Shown one piece after another: positions 16,579 to 24,282 of a stretch of DNA of 64,000 nt (the stretch's first letter is position 1; every line of letters starts with the position of its first letter). A model generated the notes under the pieces. It ran no database searches. It had not been told where the DNA came from and worked only from the letters and a program-made list of their open reading frames with translations. Made by a program: the position numbers and the translations under genes. This DNA is from Smithella sp. (GTDB taxonomy: Bacteria; Desulfobacterota; Syntrophia; Syntrophales; Smithellaceae). The stretch is taken from NCBI GenBank assembly GCA_007244375.1, contig SCVW01000015.1, positions 186,001-250,000 of the forward strand, written 5' to 3'.

Positions 16579-17427
16579 ATGGATTTAAGCAAGAGATTCC
16601 CGCAGAAACGAGTCATTATTACCGGTGCAGGCAGTGGCATAGGCCGGGTTTTGGCTCATGAATTTGCTAAAAAACAATGGAATATTGTCATCGCCGAAAT
16701 CAACGACAATCGGGCAAAGGAAACAGCCGATCAGATAAAAAACCTCGGTGGTAAGGCAATTATCGTACATTGTGACGTTACAAAACCCGCCGACATCGAT
16801 AAAACCATAGAAACCGCAATAAAAGAATTAGGCGGAGTTGATATAATGATAAATAATGCCGGGGTTTCAGCAGGTGGATTTATGGAAAAAATATCTCTCG
16901 AGGATTGGAACTGGATTCTCGATATAAACCTGAAAAGCGTTATATACGGATGCCGTTCCGTAATACCTTTGTTTAAGAAACAGAAGTCGGGATATATAAT
17001 CAATGTGGCATCCTATGCCGGTCTGGTTTGCCTGCCGGAGATGAGCAGTTATAATGTGGCAAAAGCAGGAGTAATTGCAATTTCCGAAACGCTCAGGACG
17101 GAACTTTCGCCATTGGGAATAGGAGTATCGGTGGTATGTCCGTCCTTCATTAAAACAAACCTTATGGATCAGTTTCGTTCCCCTGATGTAAGACAGCGTA
17201 ATTTAGCCCAGGGATTTTTCAATAAATCAATCATGTCGGTCGAAGCCGTGGCACGGTGCATAATAAGATCAGCTTCACGCAACAAGATGTATATACTTCC
17301 TCAGATTGACGCAAAATGTGTGTGGTGGTCAAAACGGCATTTCCCGCGGTTATATTTTAAATCTTCAGCTTTCGTCTATAAGAAGGGGTTAGTGGAGAAA
17401 TTTCTAGGTGTAAATCCCGACGCGTAG
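16579..17427 (+). CDS. Short-chain dehydrogenase/reductase
   Basis: The 282-residue product is a classical SDR: cofactor loop TGAGSGIGRVLAHEF (about 15-29), NNAGVSAGG (about 93-101), active-site SYNVAKAG (Tyr near 156, Lys near 160). The acidic residue after the second strand suggests NAD preference but this is weak. GGAGGT lies 10 nt before the ATG. It stands alone with its own promoter. The C-terminal extension (about 230-282) is hydrophobic and basic and may touch the membrane. The substrate is not predictable. Confidence 0.88.
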   Translation: MDLSKRFPQKRVIITGAGSGIGRVLAHEFAKKQWNIVIAEINDNRAKETADQIKNLGGKAIIVHCDVTKPADIDKTIETAIKELGGVDIMINNAGVSAGGFMEKISLEDWNWILDINLKSVIYGCRSVIPLFKKQKSGYIINVASYAGLVCLPEMSSYNVAKAGVIAISETLRTELSPLGIGVSVVCPSFIKTNLMDQFRSPDVRQRNLAQGFFNKSIMSVEAVARCIIRSASRNKMYILPQIDAKCVWWSKRHFPRLYFKSSAFVYKKGLVEKFLGVNPDA

Positions 17428-17491
17428 CTCAATAGTCCTTTATTACTTTAACTTGATAATTCCGCCCCAGCTTGCCGGGCGGGGATTCATT

Positions 17492-17589
17492 ATATTCTTG
17501 GGATTTTGTAGCCATTTTCGGATTCTACTATCCAGACCACTTTACTCTTCAGTATTTAACTTTGAACCTTGAGCAGCTTTTTCTCTCAT
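17492..17589 (-). pseudogene. Relic of a methyltransferase 5' end
   Basis: On the minus strand this encodes GLDSRIRKWLQNPRIY, nearly matching residues 19-34 of the intact methyltransferase at 22229-22798 (GLDSKIRRWIQNPRNIL). An ATG at 17589 starts a short frame that stops just before the match. The rest of the gene is gone. It is seen directly by comparing the two sequences. Confidence 0.7.
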
Positions 17590-17724
17590 AACCACTAAAC
17601 TTAATACTAAATTACTTGTTTTTTAATAATTTCGCAATATTCTTAAAAAGTCGTTGCGGCTGTAAATTAATATTTCAAGACCACGACGGCCTTTGCCGTA
17701 ATTAGTTTTTAAATTACCGGACCA

Positions 17725-18174
17725 TTATTTTCCGGGCTCATTTTTTACGAGATAAATGGAGCAGGGCATCTTCCTGATAAGCGCATCGTTACTGCCACCG
17801 ATAAAGAAATGTTCAAACCTGCTTTCTTTATTAGCCCGCAGGACGACGAGGTCAAACTTTTCTTTGTCTATAACCTTCAAAATTTCTTCAACAGGATCGC
17901 CTTCCTTGACAATTATTTTGATTTTCATGCCTTTAGTTTTTTCACGGCCGATAACATTGTCCAGTTCCGCTTTAATATGCTCAATGTTTTTCTGACGGTC
18001 TACTTCCAGCGACTTCATTGGCATATTCCAACCTTGTGTCCAGAATGTATCGATTACGTGAATTACGGTAAGTTCGGCATCGTACTTTGCGGCCAGTGAA
18101 ATCGCGGCATGAACAGTTCCCTTACAATCCTGAGTGACCCAGCTTACAGCGATGATTTTTTTAATCTCTTCCAT
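17725..18174 (-). CDS. Universal stress protein, UspA family
   Basis: Starting at the ATG at 18174, supported by an AAGGAGAAG site, the product is 149 residues: IIAVSWVTQDCKGTVHAAISLA, the LTVIHVID strand, DLVVLRANKES and GGSNDALIRKMPCSIYLVK at the end. The usual GX2GX9GS ATP-binding motif is altered (GGSNDALIRKM), so nucleotide binding is uncertain. A 26-codon upstream extension is open but lacks a better start. The gene stands alone between repeat-rich spacers. Confidence 0.87.
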   Translation of the reverse strand: MEEIKKIIAVSWVTQDCKGTVHAAISLAAKYDAELTVIHVIDTFWTQGWNMPMKSLEVDRQKNIEHIKAELDNVIGREKTKGMKIKIIVKEGDPVEEILKVIDKEKFDLVVLRANKESRFEHFFIGGSNDALIRKMPCSIYLVKNEPGK

Positions 18175-18363
18175 AATTCTTCTCCTTAAATTGCTGTTTG
18201 AAATAATGCTGGTTTCAATAATTATTTTGTTCAAAATCAAAGGCAAATACATGACGTATTTTATGCTGTCGGCTTTTCGTCATTCCGGTCCAGCATACAC
18301 GGGATAAACTTCAGCCGGCTATACTGCCCCTATAATGAACTTCAGGTTATTCAGGGTAAAGCC

Positions 18364-18452
18364 AGCTTCTTAATTACTTAAAACTTAAAACTATCTTATT
18401 CAACATAGAACATAGAACTTTTTTCTCTTCACATTTCACTATTCACATAGAA
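18364..18452. repeat. Modular 7-nt-type repeat mosaic
   Basis: Three units follow each other: TTACTTAAAACTTAAAAC, then ACATAGAACATAGAACTT, then TTCACATTTCACTATTCAC. The same units recur, alone or combined, in other spacers of the window. No coding potential. Confidence 0.7.
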
Positions 18453-18454
18453 CA

Positions 18455-18913
18455 TCAGGTAAGTTTGACCACTTTGGGCTTCACGAGTCTTTCAAAATCG
18501 AGATAAGACATCTCGATCAGTTCCGAGTGCGAACAGGCATTGAAAAAGATTTCATCATCATCCATCAGATGATGGTCCACATAGACCTCCATTCCGTATA
18601 AGTTACCGAAAGGGGGCATCGCACCGAGCTCACAATCTGGAAACATACCCTTGAATTGCCCTTCGGCGGCCAGTTCAATCTTATTTGCACCGATTGCTTT
18701 TTGGAAATGATCGAAATTGACGGAGCGGTTGGCTGGCAGGACCGCCATGGCCATCTTTTCATCAATAAAAACGATGACGGTTTTTGCCACCTTCCTTCCA
18801 CTGATGTGTAAGGACTGAGCAATTTCGTGGGCTGTATAGGCTACTGAATGCGTAAGATTCACATATTTAACTGCCTGGCTATCGAGAAACTCTTTCAATT
18901 TTTTTGCTGGCAT
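18455..18913 (-). CDS. YbaK/ProX-type aminoacyl-tRNA deacylase
   Basis: The 152-residue product matches the YbaK/prolyl-tRNA editing family: HSVAYTAHEIAQSLHISGRKVAKTVIVF (about 22-49, containing the conserved Lys), MAVLPANRSV and LGAMPPFGNLYGMEVYVD near 95-112. Such proteins hydrolyse mischarged tRNAs. Length matches free-standing members. A GGAGG site precedes the start. Specificity (Cys, Ala or Ser) cannot be told by eye. Confidence 0.87.
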   Translation of the reverse strand: MPAKKLKEFLDSQAVKYVNLTHSVAYTAHEIAQSLHISGRKVAKTVIVFIDEKMAMAVLPANRSVNFDHFQKAIGANKIELAAEGQFKGMFPDCELGAMPPFGNLYGMEVYVDHHLMDDDEIFFNACSHSELIEMSYLDFERLVKPKVVKLT

Positions 18914-19085
18914 AAGTGACCTCCTTTTAATCTTGTTAACTGGGTTAATGCTTCCGGAAACTAGCCTGTTAAAAGAGCGGGATCACGTTTTTTCAACAGG
19001 AGGAGGAATAAAACATCTGGATCAAACTTTTGTAAAATAATACCACAAAAAAGAAAAAATTGGGAAGGTTCTATTTATGATTTTA

Positions 19086-19131
19086 ACGTTGAACCTGGAA
19101 CATTGAACGTAGAACTCAGCACGTTGAACTT
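19086..19131. repeat. GAAC heptamer array
   Basis: GAAC recurs at 19091, 19098, 19105, 19112 and 19126, an exact 7-nt register with one degenerate unit. Confidence 0.8.
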
Positions 19132-19137
19132 TGTTTG

Positions 19138-19971
19138 TTACTCCAGCGCTGAGTTAATAATCATTTTTGTCCTATCCATAAGTTCATGCATGTTTTCATC
19201 ATGATAACCTTTTACTGAAATCGGCTGGTGAATAATCATTGTTGCATAGCCGGGCATTAAATCGAAGCTTCCTTTCGGTAAAATTTTTCTGGTGCCGTTA
19301 ATTGTGATGGGAAGAATGGATATTCCCAGATCAGTTGCCATCTTGAAGGCGCCTTTCTTGAACGGTCCGATTTTCCCGTCTTTGCTTCGTGTACCTTCCG
19401 GGAAAAACAGAACCGACGTTCCATTGACAATTTTTGATTTGGCGGCCTTGATGGTTTCCACGGCGCTTTTCGGATTGGATCTGTCGATATAAATATGTCC
19501 AAGGACTCTACAGGCAAAACCCAGAACAGGAATCTTTTCCAGTTCTTTCTTCATTACCCATTTGAAATCCACGCCCAACCAACCATAAAGGACGTAGATA
19601 TCGTATTGACTTTGGTGATTGGATGTAATTACGTAAGAGGTACCGGGCTTTATATTTTCCGCTCCGATGACCTTAACTTTCATGGGAGTGAAAAAGCTGT
19701 TGATTTTTGCCCAAAGCACGCCCATAAATCCGGCTACGCGCGGAGTGAATAGAAACGCAACGGTGACGGCAATAATTCCTAATATCAAAGTGCTGGCGAA
19801 CAACAGAGGGACAACAACAAGCCATTTATAAGGCTGGTAACCTAAATGGGTTATCTTGCCTTCGCTTTCTTCGATAAATAACTTAAGTTTGTTTGCAAAT
19901 TTTCGCCGGTCATTCGCATATCTTTGCCAGTACTCTTCAAAAACCTCCCGGGTTACATTTCCTAATTTCAT
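19138..19971 (-). CDS. plsC: 1-acyl-sn-glycerol-3-phosphate acyltransferase family protein
   Basis: The 277-residue product is a PlsC-like acyltransferase: one or two membrane helices (about 48-78), catalytic NHQSQYD (HX4D, about 117-123), the substrate-binding FFPEGTRSKDGKIGPFKKGAFKMA (about 192-215) and the ILPITINGT segment. It would acylate lysophosphatidic acid at the inner membrane. The roughly 45-residue N-terminal extension before the first helix is longer than in E. coli PlsC. It lies 50 nt from the ribbon-helix-helix gene upstream. Confidence 0.88.
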   Translation of the reverse strand: MKLGNVTREVFEEYWQRYANDRRKFANKLKLFIEESEGKITHLGYQPYKWLVVVPLLFASTLILGIIAVTVAFLFTPRVAGFMGVLWAKINSFFTPMKVKVIGAENIKPGTSYVITSNHQSQYDIYVLYGWLGVDFKWVMKKELEKIPVLGFACRVLGHIYIDRSNPKSAVETIKAAKSKIVNGTSVLFFPEGTRSKDGKIGPFKKGAFKMATDLGISILPITINGTRKILPKGSFDLMPGYATMIIHQPISVKGYHDENMHELMDRTKMIINSALE

Positions 19972-20021
19972 ATAATGTCCCTCCGACGTAAAAGGTTGCT
20001 CAAAATAATCTTATCTGCCGA

Positions 20022-20510
20022 TTAAAGCTTATCTTTCACTTCGTTCCAGAATAATTCGACTCCTTCTTTCCATCCTTTCAGATACTTTTCGGAAAAATCG
20101 CTGAGGCGATGCTGTGCTTTTTTGCCTGTTGCCATTATACGCTTTTTATATTTTTCGAACATATGAGAAAAATAATCACCCAACTCTTCATCCTGGTCGG
20201 GGTTTTTATAAGGGGCCCAGGCGAGGGCATACTGAAGTTCACGGTAATGGGCGGTTTTACACCATTCGAGGCCGTCTTTCTTACCCCATTCTGTGACGTT
20301 TAATTCGTAATCGATTTTTTCTTTTTTCAGGCGATCCACGACGGATGCTAAATCAACATCCTTTCTGATTTTGGATGTCAAAGCTTCTTTCTTTTGAATC
20401 ATTCCGGAAATAGCGTTTTGAAACACTTTGGAAAAGTTCAGAGATGATTTCCATGGAGTCATCCTTTCATAAAGATCATCCGGAACACTTATCGTTATTT
20501 TCCTGGCCAT
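20022..20510 (-). CDS. Ribbon-helix-helix protein of unknown function
   Basis: The 162-residue product begins MARKITISVPDDLYERMTPW, a ribbon-helix-helix DNA-binding start. A charged, largely helical domain with conserved-looking aromatics (ELQYALAWAPYKNPDQDEEL, about 91-110) follows. It has no signal peptide. The following PlsC gene lies on the same strand. No toxin partner is apparent, so a stand-alone regulator or structural role is possible. ATG at 20510 is the natural start for the ribbon strand. Confidence 0.6.
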   Translation of the reverse strand: MARKITISVPDDLYERMTPWKSSLNFSKVFQNAISGMIQKKEALTSKIRKDVDLASVVDRLKKEKIDYELNVTEWGKKDGLEWCKTAHYRELQYALAWAPYKNPDQDEELGDYFSHMFEKYKKRIMATGKKAQHRLSDFSEKYLKGWKEGVELFWNEVKDKL

Positions 20511-20679
20511 ATTAATACATACTCCCTATAATGATAAATACTTTTGAAAAATTACATACACTATAATAAATGCCGTGTCAATCAATTATTCAGTGTCTGC
20601 CTTGATATCCCCATGTTTTTAAATAGAAATGATCTATATAGACCGGAAAATATAGTCAATATGGGTGGCAAATTTCTTC

Positions 20680-20708
20680 TTGACAGCTAAGTTCTAAAGA
20701 ATTAATTT
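20680..20708 (+). promoter_or_regulatory. Sigma-70 promoter for a short transcript
   Basis: TTGACA (20680-20685), 17-nt spacer, TAATTT (20703-20708). It lies about 280 nt upstream of the barrel gene and about 95 nt before a strong terminator. Confidence 0.65.
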
Positions 20709-20714
20709 AAACTA

Positions 20715-20840
20715 TAATTATTCCGGTTAACTCATCAACCAAACAATTAACCTTTTGGGATTCGCCATGAAAATTATCTGCCGTAAGTTACCAATGTTAG
20801 GCCTCTAAGGGATTATGGAATCTTTTGGAGGCTTTTATTC
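20715..20840 (+). ncRNA. Candidate small RNA or attenuated leader
   Basis: A consensus promoter and a Rho-independent terminator frame about 125 nt without an ORF longer than 13 codons. The terminator pairs GCCTC-T-AAGGGATT (20801-20814) with AATCTTTT-G-GAGGC (20819-20832) around ATGG and is followed by TTTTATT. A 13-codon frame (MKIICRKLPMLGL, 20767-20808) ends inside the terminator stem, as a leader peptide would. Either a free small RNA or an attenuator for the barrel gene downstream. Confidence 0.5.
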
Positions 20841-20987
20841 TCAGTTTCATTAAAGTAAACTCGGAAAGGCAAAGACAAAAGCGATAGCCATTGTCTATGC
20901 GCAAATGTTCGTTGCTCAAGATTAGTTGAAGAATTAACTTCTTTAACTTTAACAATTTGCAAGATTTAATCAGGAGGAGAAACAGAA

Positions 20988-21656
20988 ATGAAAAGAATTG
21001 GCTTAATTTTTCTGATTATTCTGCTTTCGCAGGCTGCCTTTGCCGCGGAGAATACGGGTTTCTATTTAGGAGTATTCGGCGGATATGTTATTCCTCAAAA
21101 TATGTCCGTGACTGACCCGAATAACAGTGCCAACTATATGGATGCCGAATTGGAGAATGGTTACCTTGTAGGCGTCACAGCAGGTTGGCTCACGCCTTTT
21201 ACTCAAAGAATTATGTCTTTAGAAATGGAATACAACTATATTTTCGGCACTGATTTCGATAAAGATAAAGTGCTGCCGAATGTGATGGGCGGTGGACCGG
21301 GAAAATTAGATGGAAGTATTTCGATACATGCAATCCTTTTTAACGTGAAGGCTCGTTATCCGGAAGGGCGAATCCATCCATATGCCGGACTAGGTTTAGG
21401 ATGGTCGTTTTTCGATATCGGAGATGTAACAATAACTACTTGAGCTCCCAATGTCTATCCCTGTGGATCAGGGAATTCTTTTTGCTGGCAGTTTTTGGCC
21501 GGAGTGGATTTTGATATTACTCCTAACATGATCCTTGGCATAGGATACAAATATTTTGCTGCGAATCCTACGGTTGGCAATGCAGGTGATGTCCTTTATG
21601 CCGATCTTGACTACACGGCAAATATTTTCACCGTAAATTTTGCCTTTTTGTTTTAA
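20988..21656 (+). CDS. Outer-membrane beta-barrel protein interrupted by an in-frame TGA
   Basis: A signal peptide (residues 1-20, ending AAFA) starts a small OmpA-like barrel: YLGVFGGYVIPQ, GYLVGVTAGWLT, YPEGRIHPYAGLGLGW. The frame meets TGA at 21441-21443 and continues unbroken for 70 more codons with clear barrel strands (FLAGVDFDITPNMILGIGYKY) to a terminal Phe, the usual outer-membrane signature. The full product is 222 residues, normal for an eight-stranded barrel. AGGAGGAG precedes the ATG. The TGA may be a nonsense mutation, a sequencing error or a recoded codon; two cysteines follow it at +8 and +14. Confidence 0.75.
21441..21474 (+). other. SECIS-like hairpin after the in-frame TGA
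   Basis: TCCCTG (21458-21463) pairs with CAGGGA (21469-21474) around the loop TGGAT. The apical loop begins 23 nt from the first base of the TGA and has a G in its second position, close to the geometry of bacterial selenocysteine insertion elements such as fdhF. Short hairpins are common, so this alone does not prove recoding. Confidence 0.35.
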
Positions 21657-21680
21657 GTATTTGAAAGAATGCAAAAGAGA

Positions 21681-21746
21681 AAGGGGATGGTTTTATTTAA
21701 TTGAAATGGATTTGCGATAATTGAATTAATTAAAACCATCCCCTTT
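21681..21746. terminator. Long inverted repeat, probable bidirectional terminator
   Basis: AAGGGGATGGTTTTA (21681-21695) and TAAAACCATCCCCTT (21731-21745) are inverted, 25 nt after the barrel gene. A similar GGGATGGTT stem ends the radical SAM gene at 30814. Confidence 0.7.
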
Positions 21747-21872
21747 ATAGTGACCCTACAGCGAGTTTTAGTTTATCCATGGTAAATTCAATTTTTAAAT
21801 TACTTAAAACTTAAATCTTCTCTTTTTACTATTTACTTTTCACACTTCACGTTATTTTGCTATAATTACACA

Positions 21873-22172
21873 ATGAAAAAACCAAAACAAAAAAGCTGGA
21901 CTCAAAAAGTAATGCAAACGAGCTTTGCTCTCGATCTGGAGCAGGGTGTATTTACCTTCGACGATCCGCGTCGAATCGCCCAATCACTAAAAGAATCCGC
22001 CGAACGCTCCACTCAAAGAAAAGCGGGACCTTTTCAATCCGCAATGTCAATGCTTAACTATTACATCAATCGTGCAGGTACAAAACTACCAGCCCAGCGA
22101 AAAGAAATTCTGGAAAAAGCCAAAGACGAACTCCGCGAATTATACGGAAGGAGGAGGCGACGGCAACCTTGA
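21873..22172 (+). CDS. DUF3175 family protein
   Basis: The 99-residue product matches DUF3175: SWTQKVMQTSFALDLEQGVF, DDPRRIAQSLKESAERSTQR, KAGPFQSAMSMLNYYINRAG and the end KAKDELRELYGRR. The family is small, soluble and basic, and its function is unknown. The gene stands alone; its stop is followed at once by a GAAC/TTCAC repeat mosaic. Confidence 0.85.
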   Translation: MKKPKQKSWTQKVMQTSFALDLEQGVFTFDDPRRIAQSLKESAERSTQRKAGPFQSAMSMLNYYINRAGTKLPAQRKEILEKAKDELRELYGRRRRRQP

Positions 22173-22224
22173 ACATAGAACATTGAACTTGTTTTTTCTT
22201 TCACCATTCACCATTCACATTTCC
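22164..22224. repeat. GAAC and TTCAC heptamer mosaic
   Basis: TTGAACATAGAACATTGAAC is followed by TTTCACCATTCACCATTCAC, a combination of two repeat types in the same order as at 18364-18452. Confidence 0.7.
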
Positions 22225-22228
22225 TCTC

Positions 22229-22798
22229 TTAACTGCTTTTTTCCAGCAATAATGTTTTGCCCCAGAAAATCCTTGGTCCTTTAAATGATGCAAATCCGAC
22301 CTCTCCGGCCTTCTTGGTCATCTCATTAAATTCAGCTTTTTTAACTATAAATAACGGCTCTACTATCAGAACCTTGCCTTTCGGTTTTAAAATGGTTTTC
22401 AACTCTTCAAAAAAATCATTTTGATTCAGTAATTCGTGGACGACATAAAAAGCTAAAACAAAATCAACCTTATCAGATAAACCGATTCTTTTCTTGTCGG
22501 ACTTATGCAAAGTAATGCGTTTTTCAAGTTCTGTTCCTTGAATCTTTGCTTTCACCTTTTGAAGCATTCCATCCTGCAAATCAACTGCTATAACCCGGCC
22601 TGACGTTCCCACCATCCCGGCCATTTCCGTTGAAAAAAAGCCCGGACCGCAACCGACATCGAGAACCGTCATTCCTTCTTTGATATAGGATTTTAATATG
22701 TTCCTGGGATTTTGTATCCATCTTCGGATTTTACTATCCAGGCCGCCTGCTCTTTCAACAGGGCACAATCGATGCTTTTCCTTTCTCATACTCAGCAT
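22229..22798 (-). CDS. Class I SAM-dependent methyltransferase
   Basis: The 189-residue product has motif I VLDVGCGPGFFSTEMA (about 45-60), the acidic VIAVDLQDGML loop (about 73-83), and DFVLAFYVVHELLNQNDFF (post-I). It resembles UbiE/MenG-like methyltransferases of broad substrate range. Its first 35 residues are duplicated as a relic at 17492-17589. An alternative start is the second Met (residue 4). It overlaps nothing and lies 33 nt from the OmpA-like gene on the same strand. Confidence 0.85.
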   Translation of the reverse strand: MLSMRKEKHRLCPVERAGGLDSKIRRWIQNPRNILKSYIKEGMTVLDVGCGPGFFSTEMAGMVGTSGRVIAVDLQDGMLQKVKAKIQGTELEKRITLHKSDKKRIGLSDKVDFVLAFYVVHELLNQNDFFEELKTILKPKGKVLIVEPLFIVKKAEFNEMTKKAGEVGFASFKGPRIFWGKTLLLEKSS

Positions 22799-22831
22799 TA
22801 TTATGAATGATTCTCCTCAGGCGGAAGATAC

Positions 22832-23650
22832 TTAATCCTTGGGCAGCAGAATAATCGCAATTCTCCTGTTTTTCGCCCGTCCTTCGGGTGTGCTGTTATC
22901 CGCTAGAGGCTGATATTCGCCATAAGCCGTGGCGGAAATAAGTTCCGGGTCAATACCCTGTTCCTGCAGATATTTTGCAACATTCAGCGCGCGTGCGGCA
23001 GACAGTTCCCAATTGGTCGGGTATACTCTGGCCAGACCACTGGCGATCGGAACATTATCAGTGTGTCCTTCGATGCGGATATTTTTATCACTTACGTTTT
23101 TCAAAATATCCACAACTCTTTTCAGCACAGCCAGGCCTTCTTTTTTCACCTTTGCTTCGCCGGATGCAAAAAGAATTTTATCAACCACATCCATCGTGAG
23201 TTTGCCTTTAAGCTCCGTGATGGTAATTTCTCCCTTGGCGACTTCCTCTTTCATTTCCAGCAAAAGATCTTTATACGTATTGCTCTGGGCTTCTGCTTCC
23301 TGTGATTTTTGTTTCAACTGATCCAGATTTTCCTTAAGCTTGGTATTTTCCGCTTCCAGATCGGCAATTTTCTTTCTGCTTTCCGCAACGCTTCTGGATA
23401 AGTCATCAGTTTTGGCCTGTAAAATTTTATCCAACTCGTCACGTTGACCGGTCAGAGTTGCTATTTGTTTTTTTAGCGAGGTGTTTTCTTCGGTGAGTGC
23501 CGATATTTGATTTTGAAGCGATGTATTTTCATCGGTCAGGGCTTGTGCTTCATTTACCTTCATCAGATATTTGCTTTCCGCCACCACACAGCCGCCGCAA
23601 AACACAGCCATAATGAGAATACTCAAAAAGAAAGAAGTCGTCCTTTTCAT
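22832..23650 (-). CDS. OmpA family lipoprotein with coiled coil
   Basis: The 272-residue product has a lipobox ending at C21 (MAVFCGGC), a long predicted coiled coil (about 30-150, repeated TEENTSLKKQIATL units) and a C-terminal OmpA peptidoglycan-binding domain (about 155-272: LFASGEAKVKKEG, IRIEGHTDNVPIAS, LSAARALNVAKYL, NRRIAIILLP). It probably anchors the outer membrane to the cell wall. AAGGAGG precedes the start. Confidence 0.92.
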   Translation of the reverse strand: MKRTTSFFLSILIMAVFCGGCVVAESKYLMKVNEAQALTDENTSLQNQISALTEENTSLKKQIATLTGQRDELDKILQAKTDDLSRSVAESRKKIADLEAENTKLKENLDQLKQKSQEAEAQSNTYKDLLLEMKEEVAKGEITITELKGKLTMDVVDKILFASGEAKVKKEGLAVLKRVVDILKNVSDKNIRIEGHTDNVPIASGLARVYPTNWELSAARALNVAKYLQEQGIDPELISATAYGEYQPLADNSTPEGRAKNRRIAIILLPKD

Positions 23651-24043
23651 AAAAACCTCCTTGTTGTCATTAGTCAGGTTAAAATTTAATTGATAAGATG
23701 TTGCTTGGGACGCTTAAACTATAGGAAGTCCATGCCTGTATGTCAAGGGAAAATCAAGCAGATTACTTTCTCTTATTTAGTAAAAAAGACGGTTTTTTTC
23801 TTAGCTACTTAATACTTAAATTTTTAATGAGACTCGCTAAGAACGAGTTTTGCGATGTTCGAAGCGCTAGTCGAATTATCCCAGGCACATAGTGCCGTGG
23901 GGAATTACTTAACCCTATAATTACTTATTTTTTCGAATTTTATTCTTGAATTCTATTAAAAAAATGATTTAATGAAACGCCTTGCCATATTTTAGGTCTC
24001 CTATTGACAGCGTTACCAGAGTGTTATTTAAGTGGAGGAAAAA
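23651..24043. other. Intergenic region upstream of the acyl-modification operon
   Basis: Nearly 400 nt without a gene. It holds TACTTAATACTTAAATT and the dispersed repeat at 23820-23912, then an AT-rich segment with weak promoter-like hexamers (TTGACA at 24004-24009) just before the ACP gene. Confidence 0.6.
23820..23912. repeat. Dispersed ~100-bp repeat (AGTGAG...CCAGGCAC..GTGCCGTGG type)
   Basis: It contains AATGAGACTCGCTAAGAACG, GATGTTCGAAGCG, AATTATCCC and the palindrome CCAGGCACATAGTGCCGTGG. Related copies lie at 31186-31358, 34262-34430 and 36777-36872. Confidence 0.75.
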
Positions 24044-24277
24044 TTGACAAAACAAGATTTTATTGAAAAACTGGAGCAACTTACTGAGGCGGAAAGCGGG
24101 ACATTCACCGAAAAAACCGTTTTGGGCGAAACTGCCCGGTGGGACTCTCTTATCATTGTGGGATTTATGGCCATGGTGGATGAATCCATGGGATTTGCTC
24201 CGTCTCCGAAGGATATCGCAAAATGCAAAACCATTGGCGATCTTCTGACGATTGTTAGTTCCGGGATTAAAGGGTAG
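24044..24277 (+). CDS. Acyl carrier protein-like protein
   Basis: With the TTG start at 24044, 5 nt after GGAGG, the product is 77 residues; a GTG 12 nt earlier is possible but overlaps that ribosome site. The phosphopantetheine attachment motif reads RWDSLIIVGFMAMVDE, with the Ser near residue 38, followed by the acidic helix typical of ACPs. It is 5 nt before a KAS III gene and heads a five-gene operon, so it is probably a dedicated carrier rather than the housekeeping ACP. Confidence 0.85.
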   Translation: MTKQDFIEKLEQLTEAESGTFTEKTVLGETARWDSLIIVGFMAMVDESMGFAPSPKDIAKCKTIGDLLTIVSSGIKG

Positions 24278-24282
24278 TAAGT

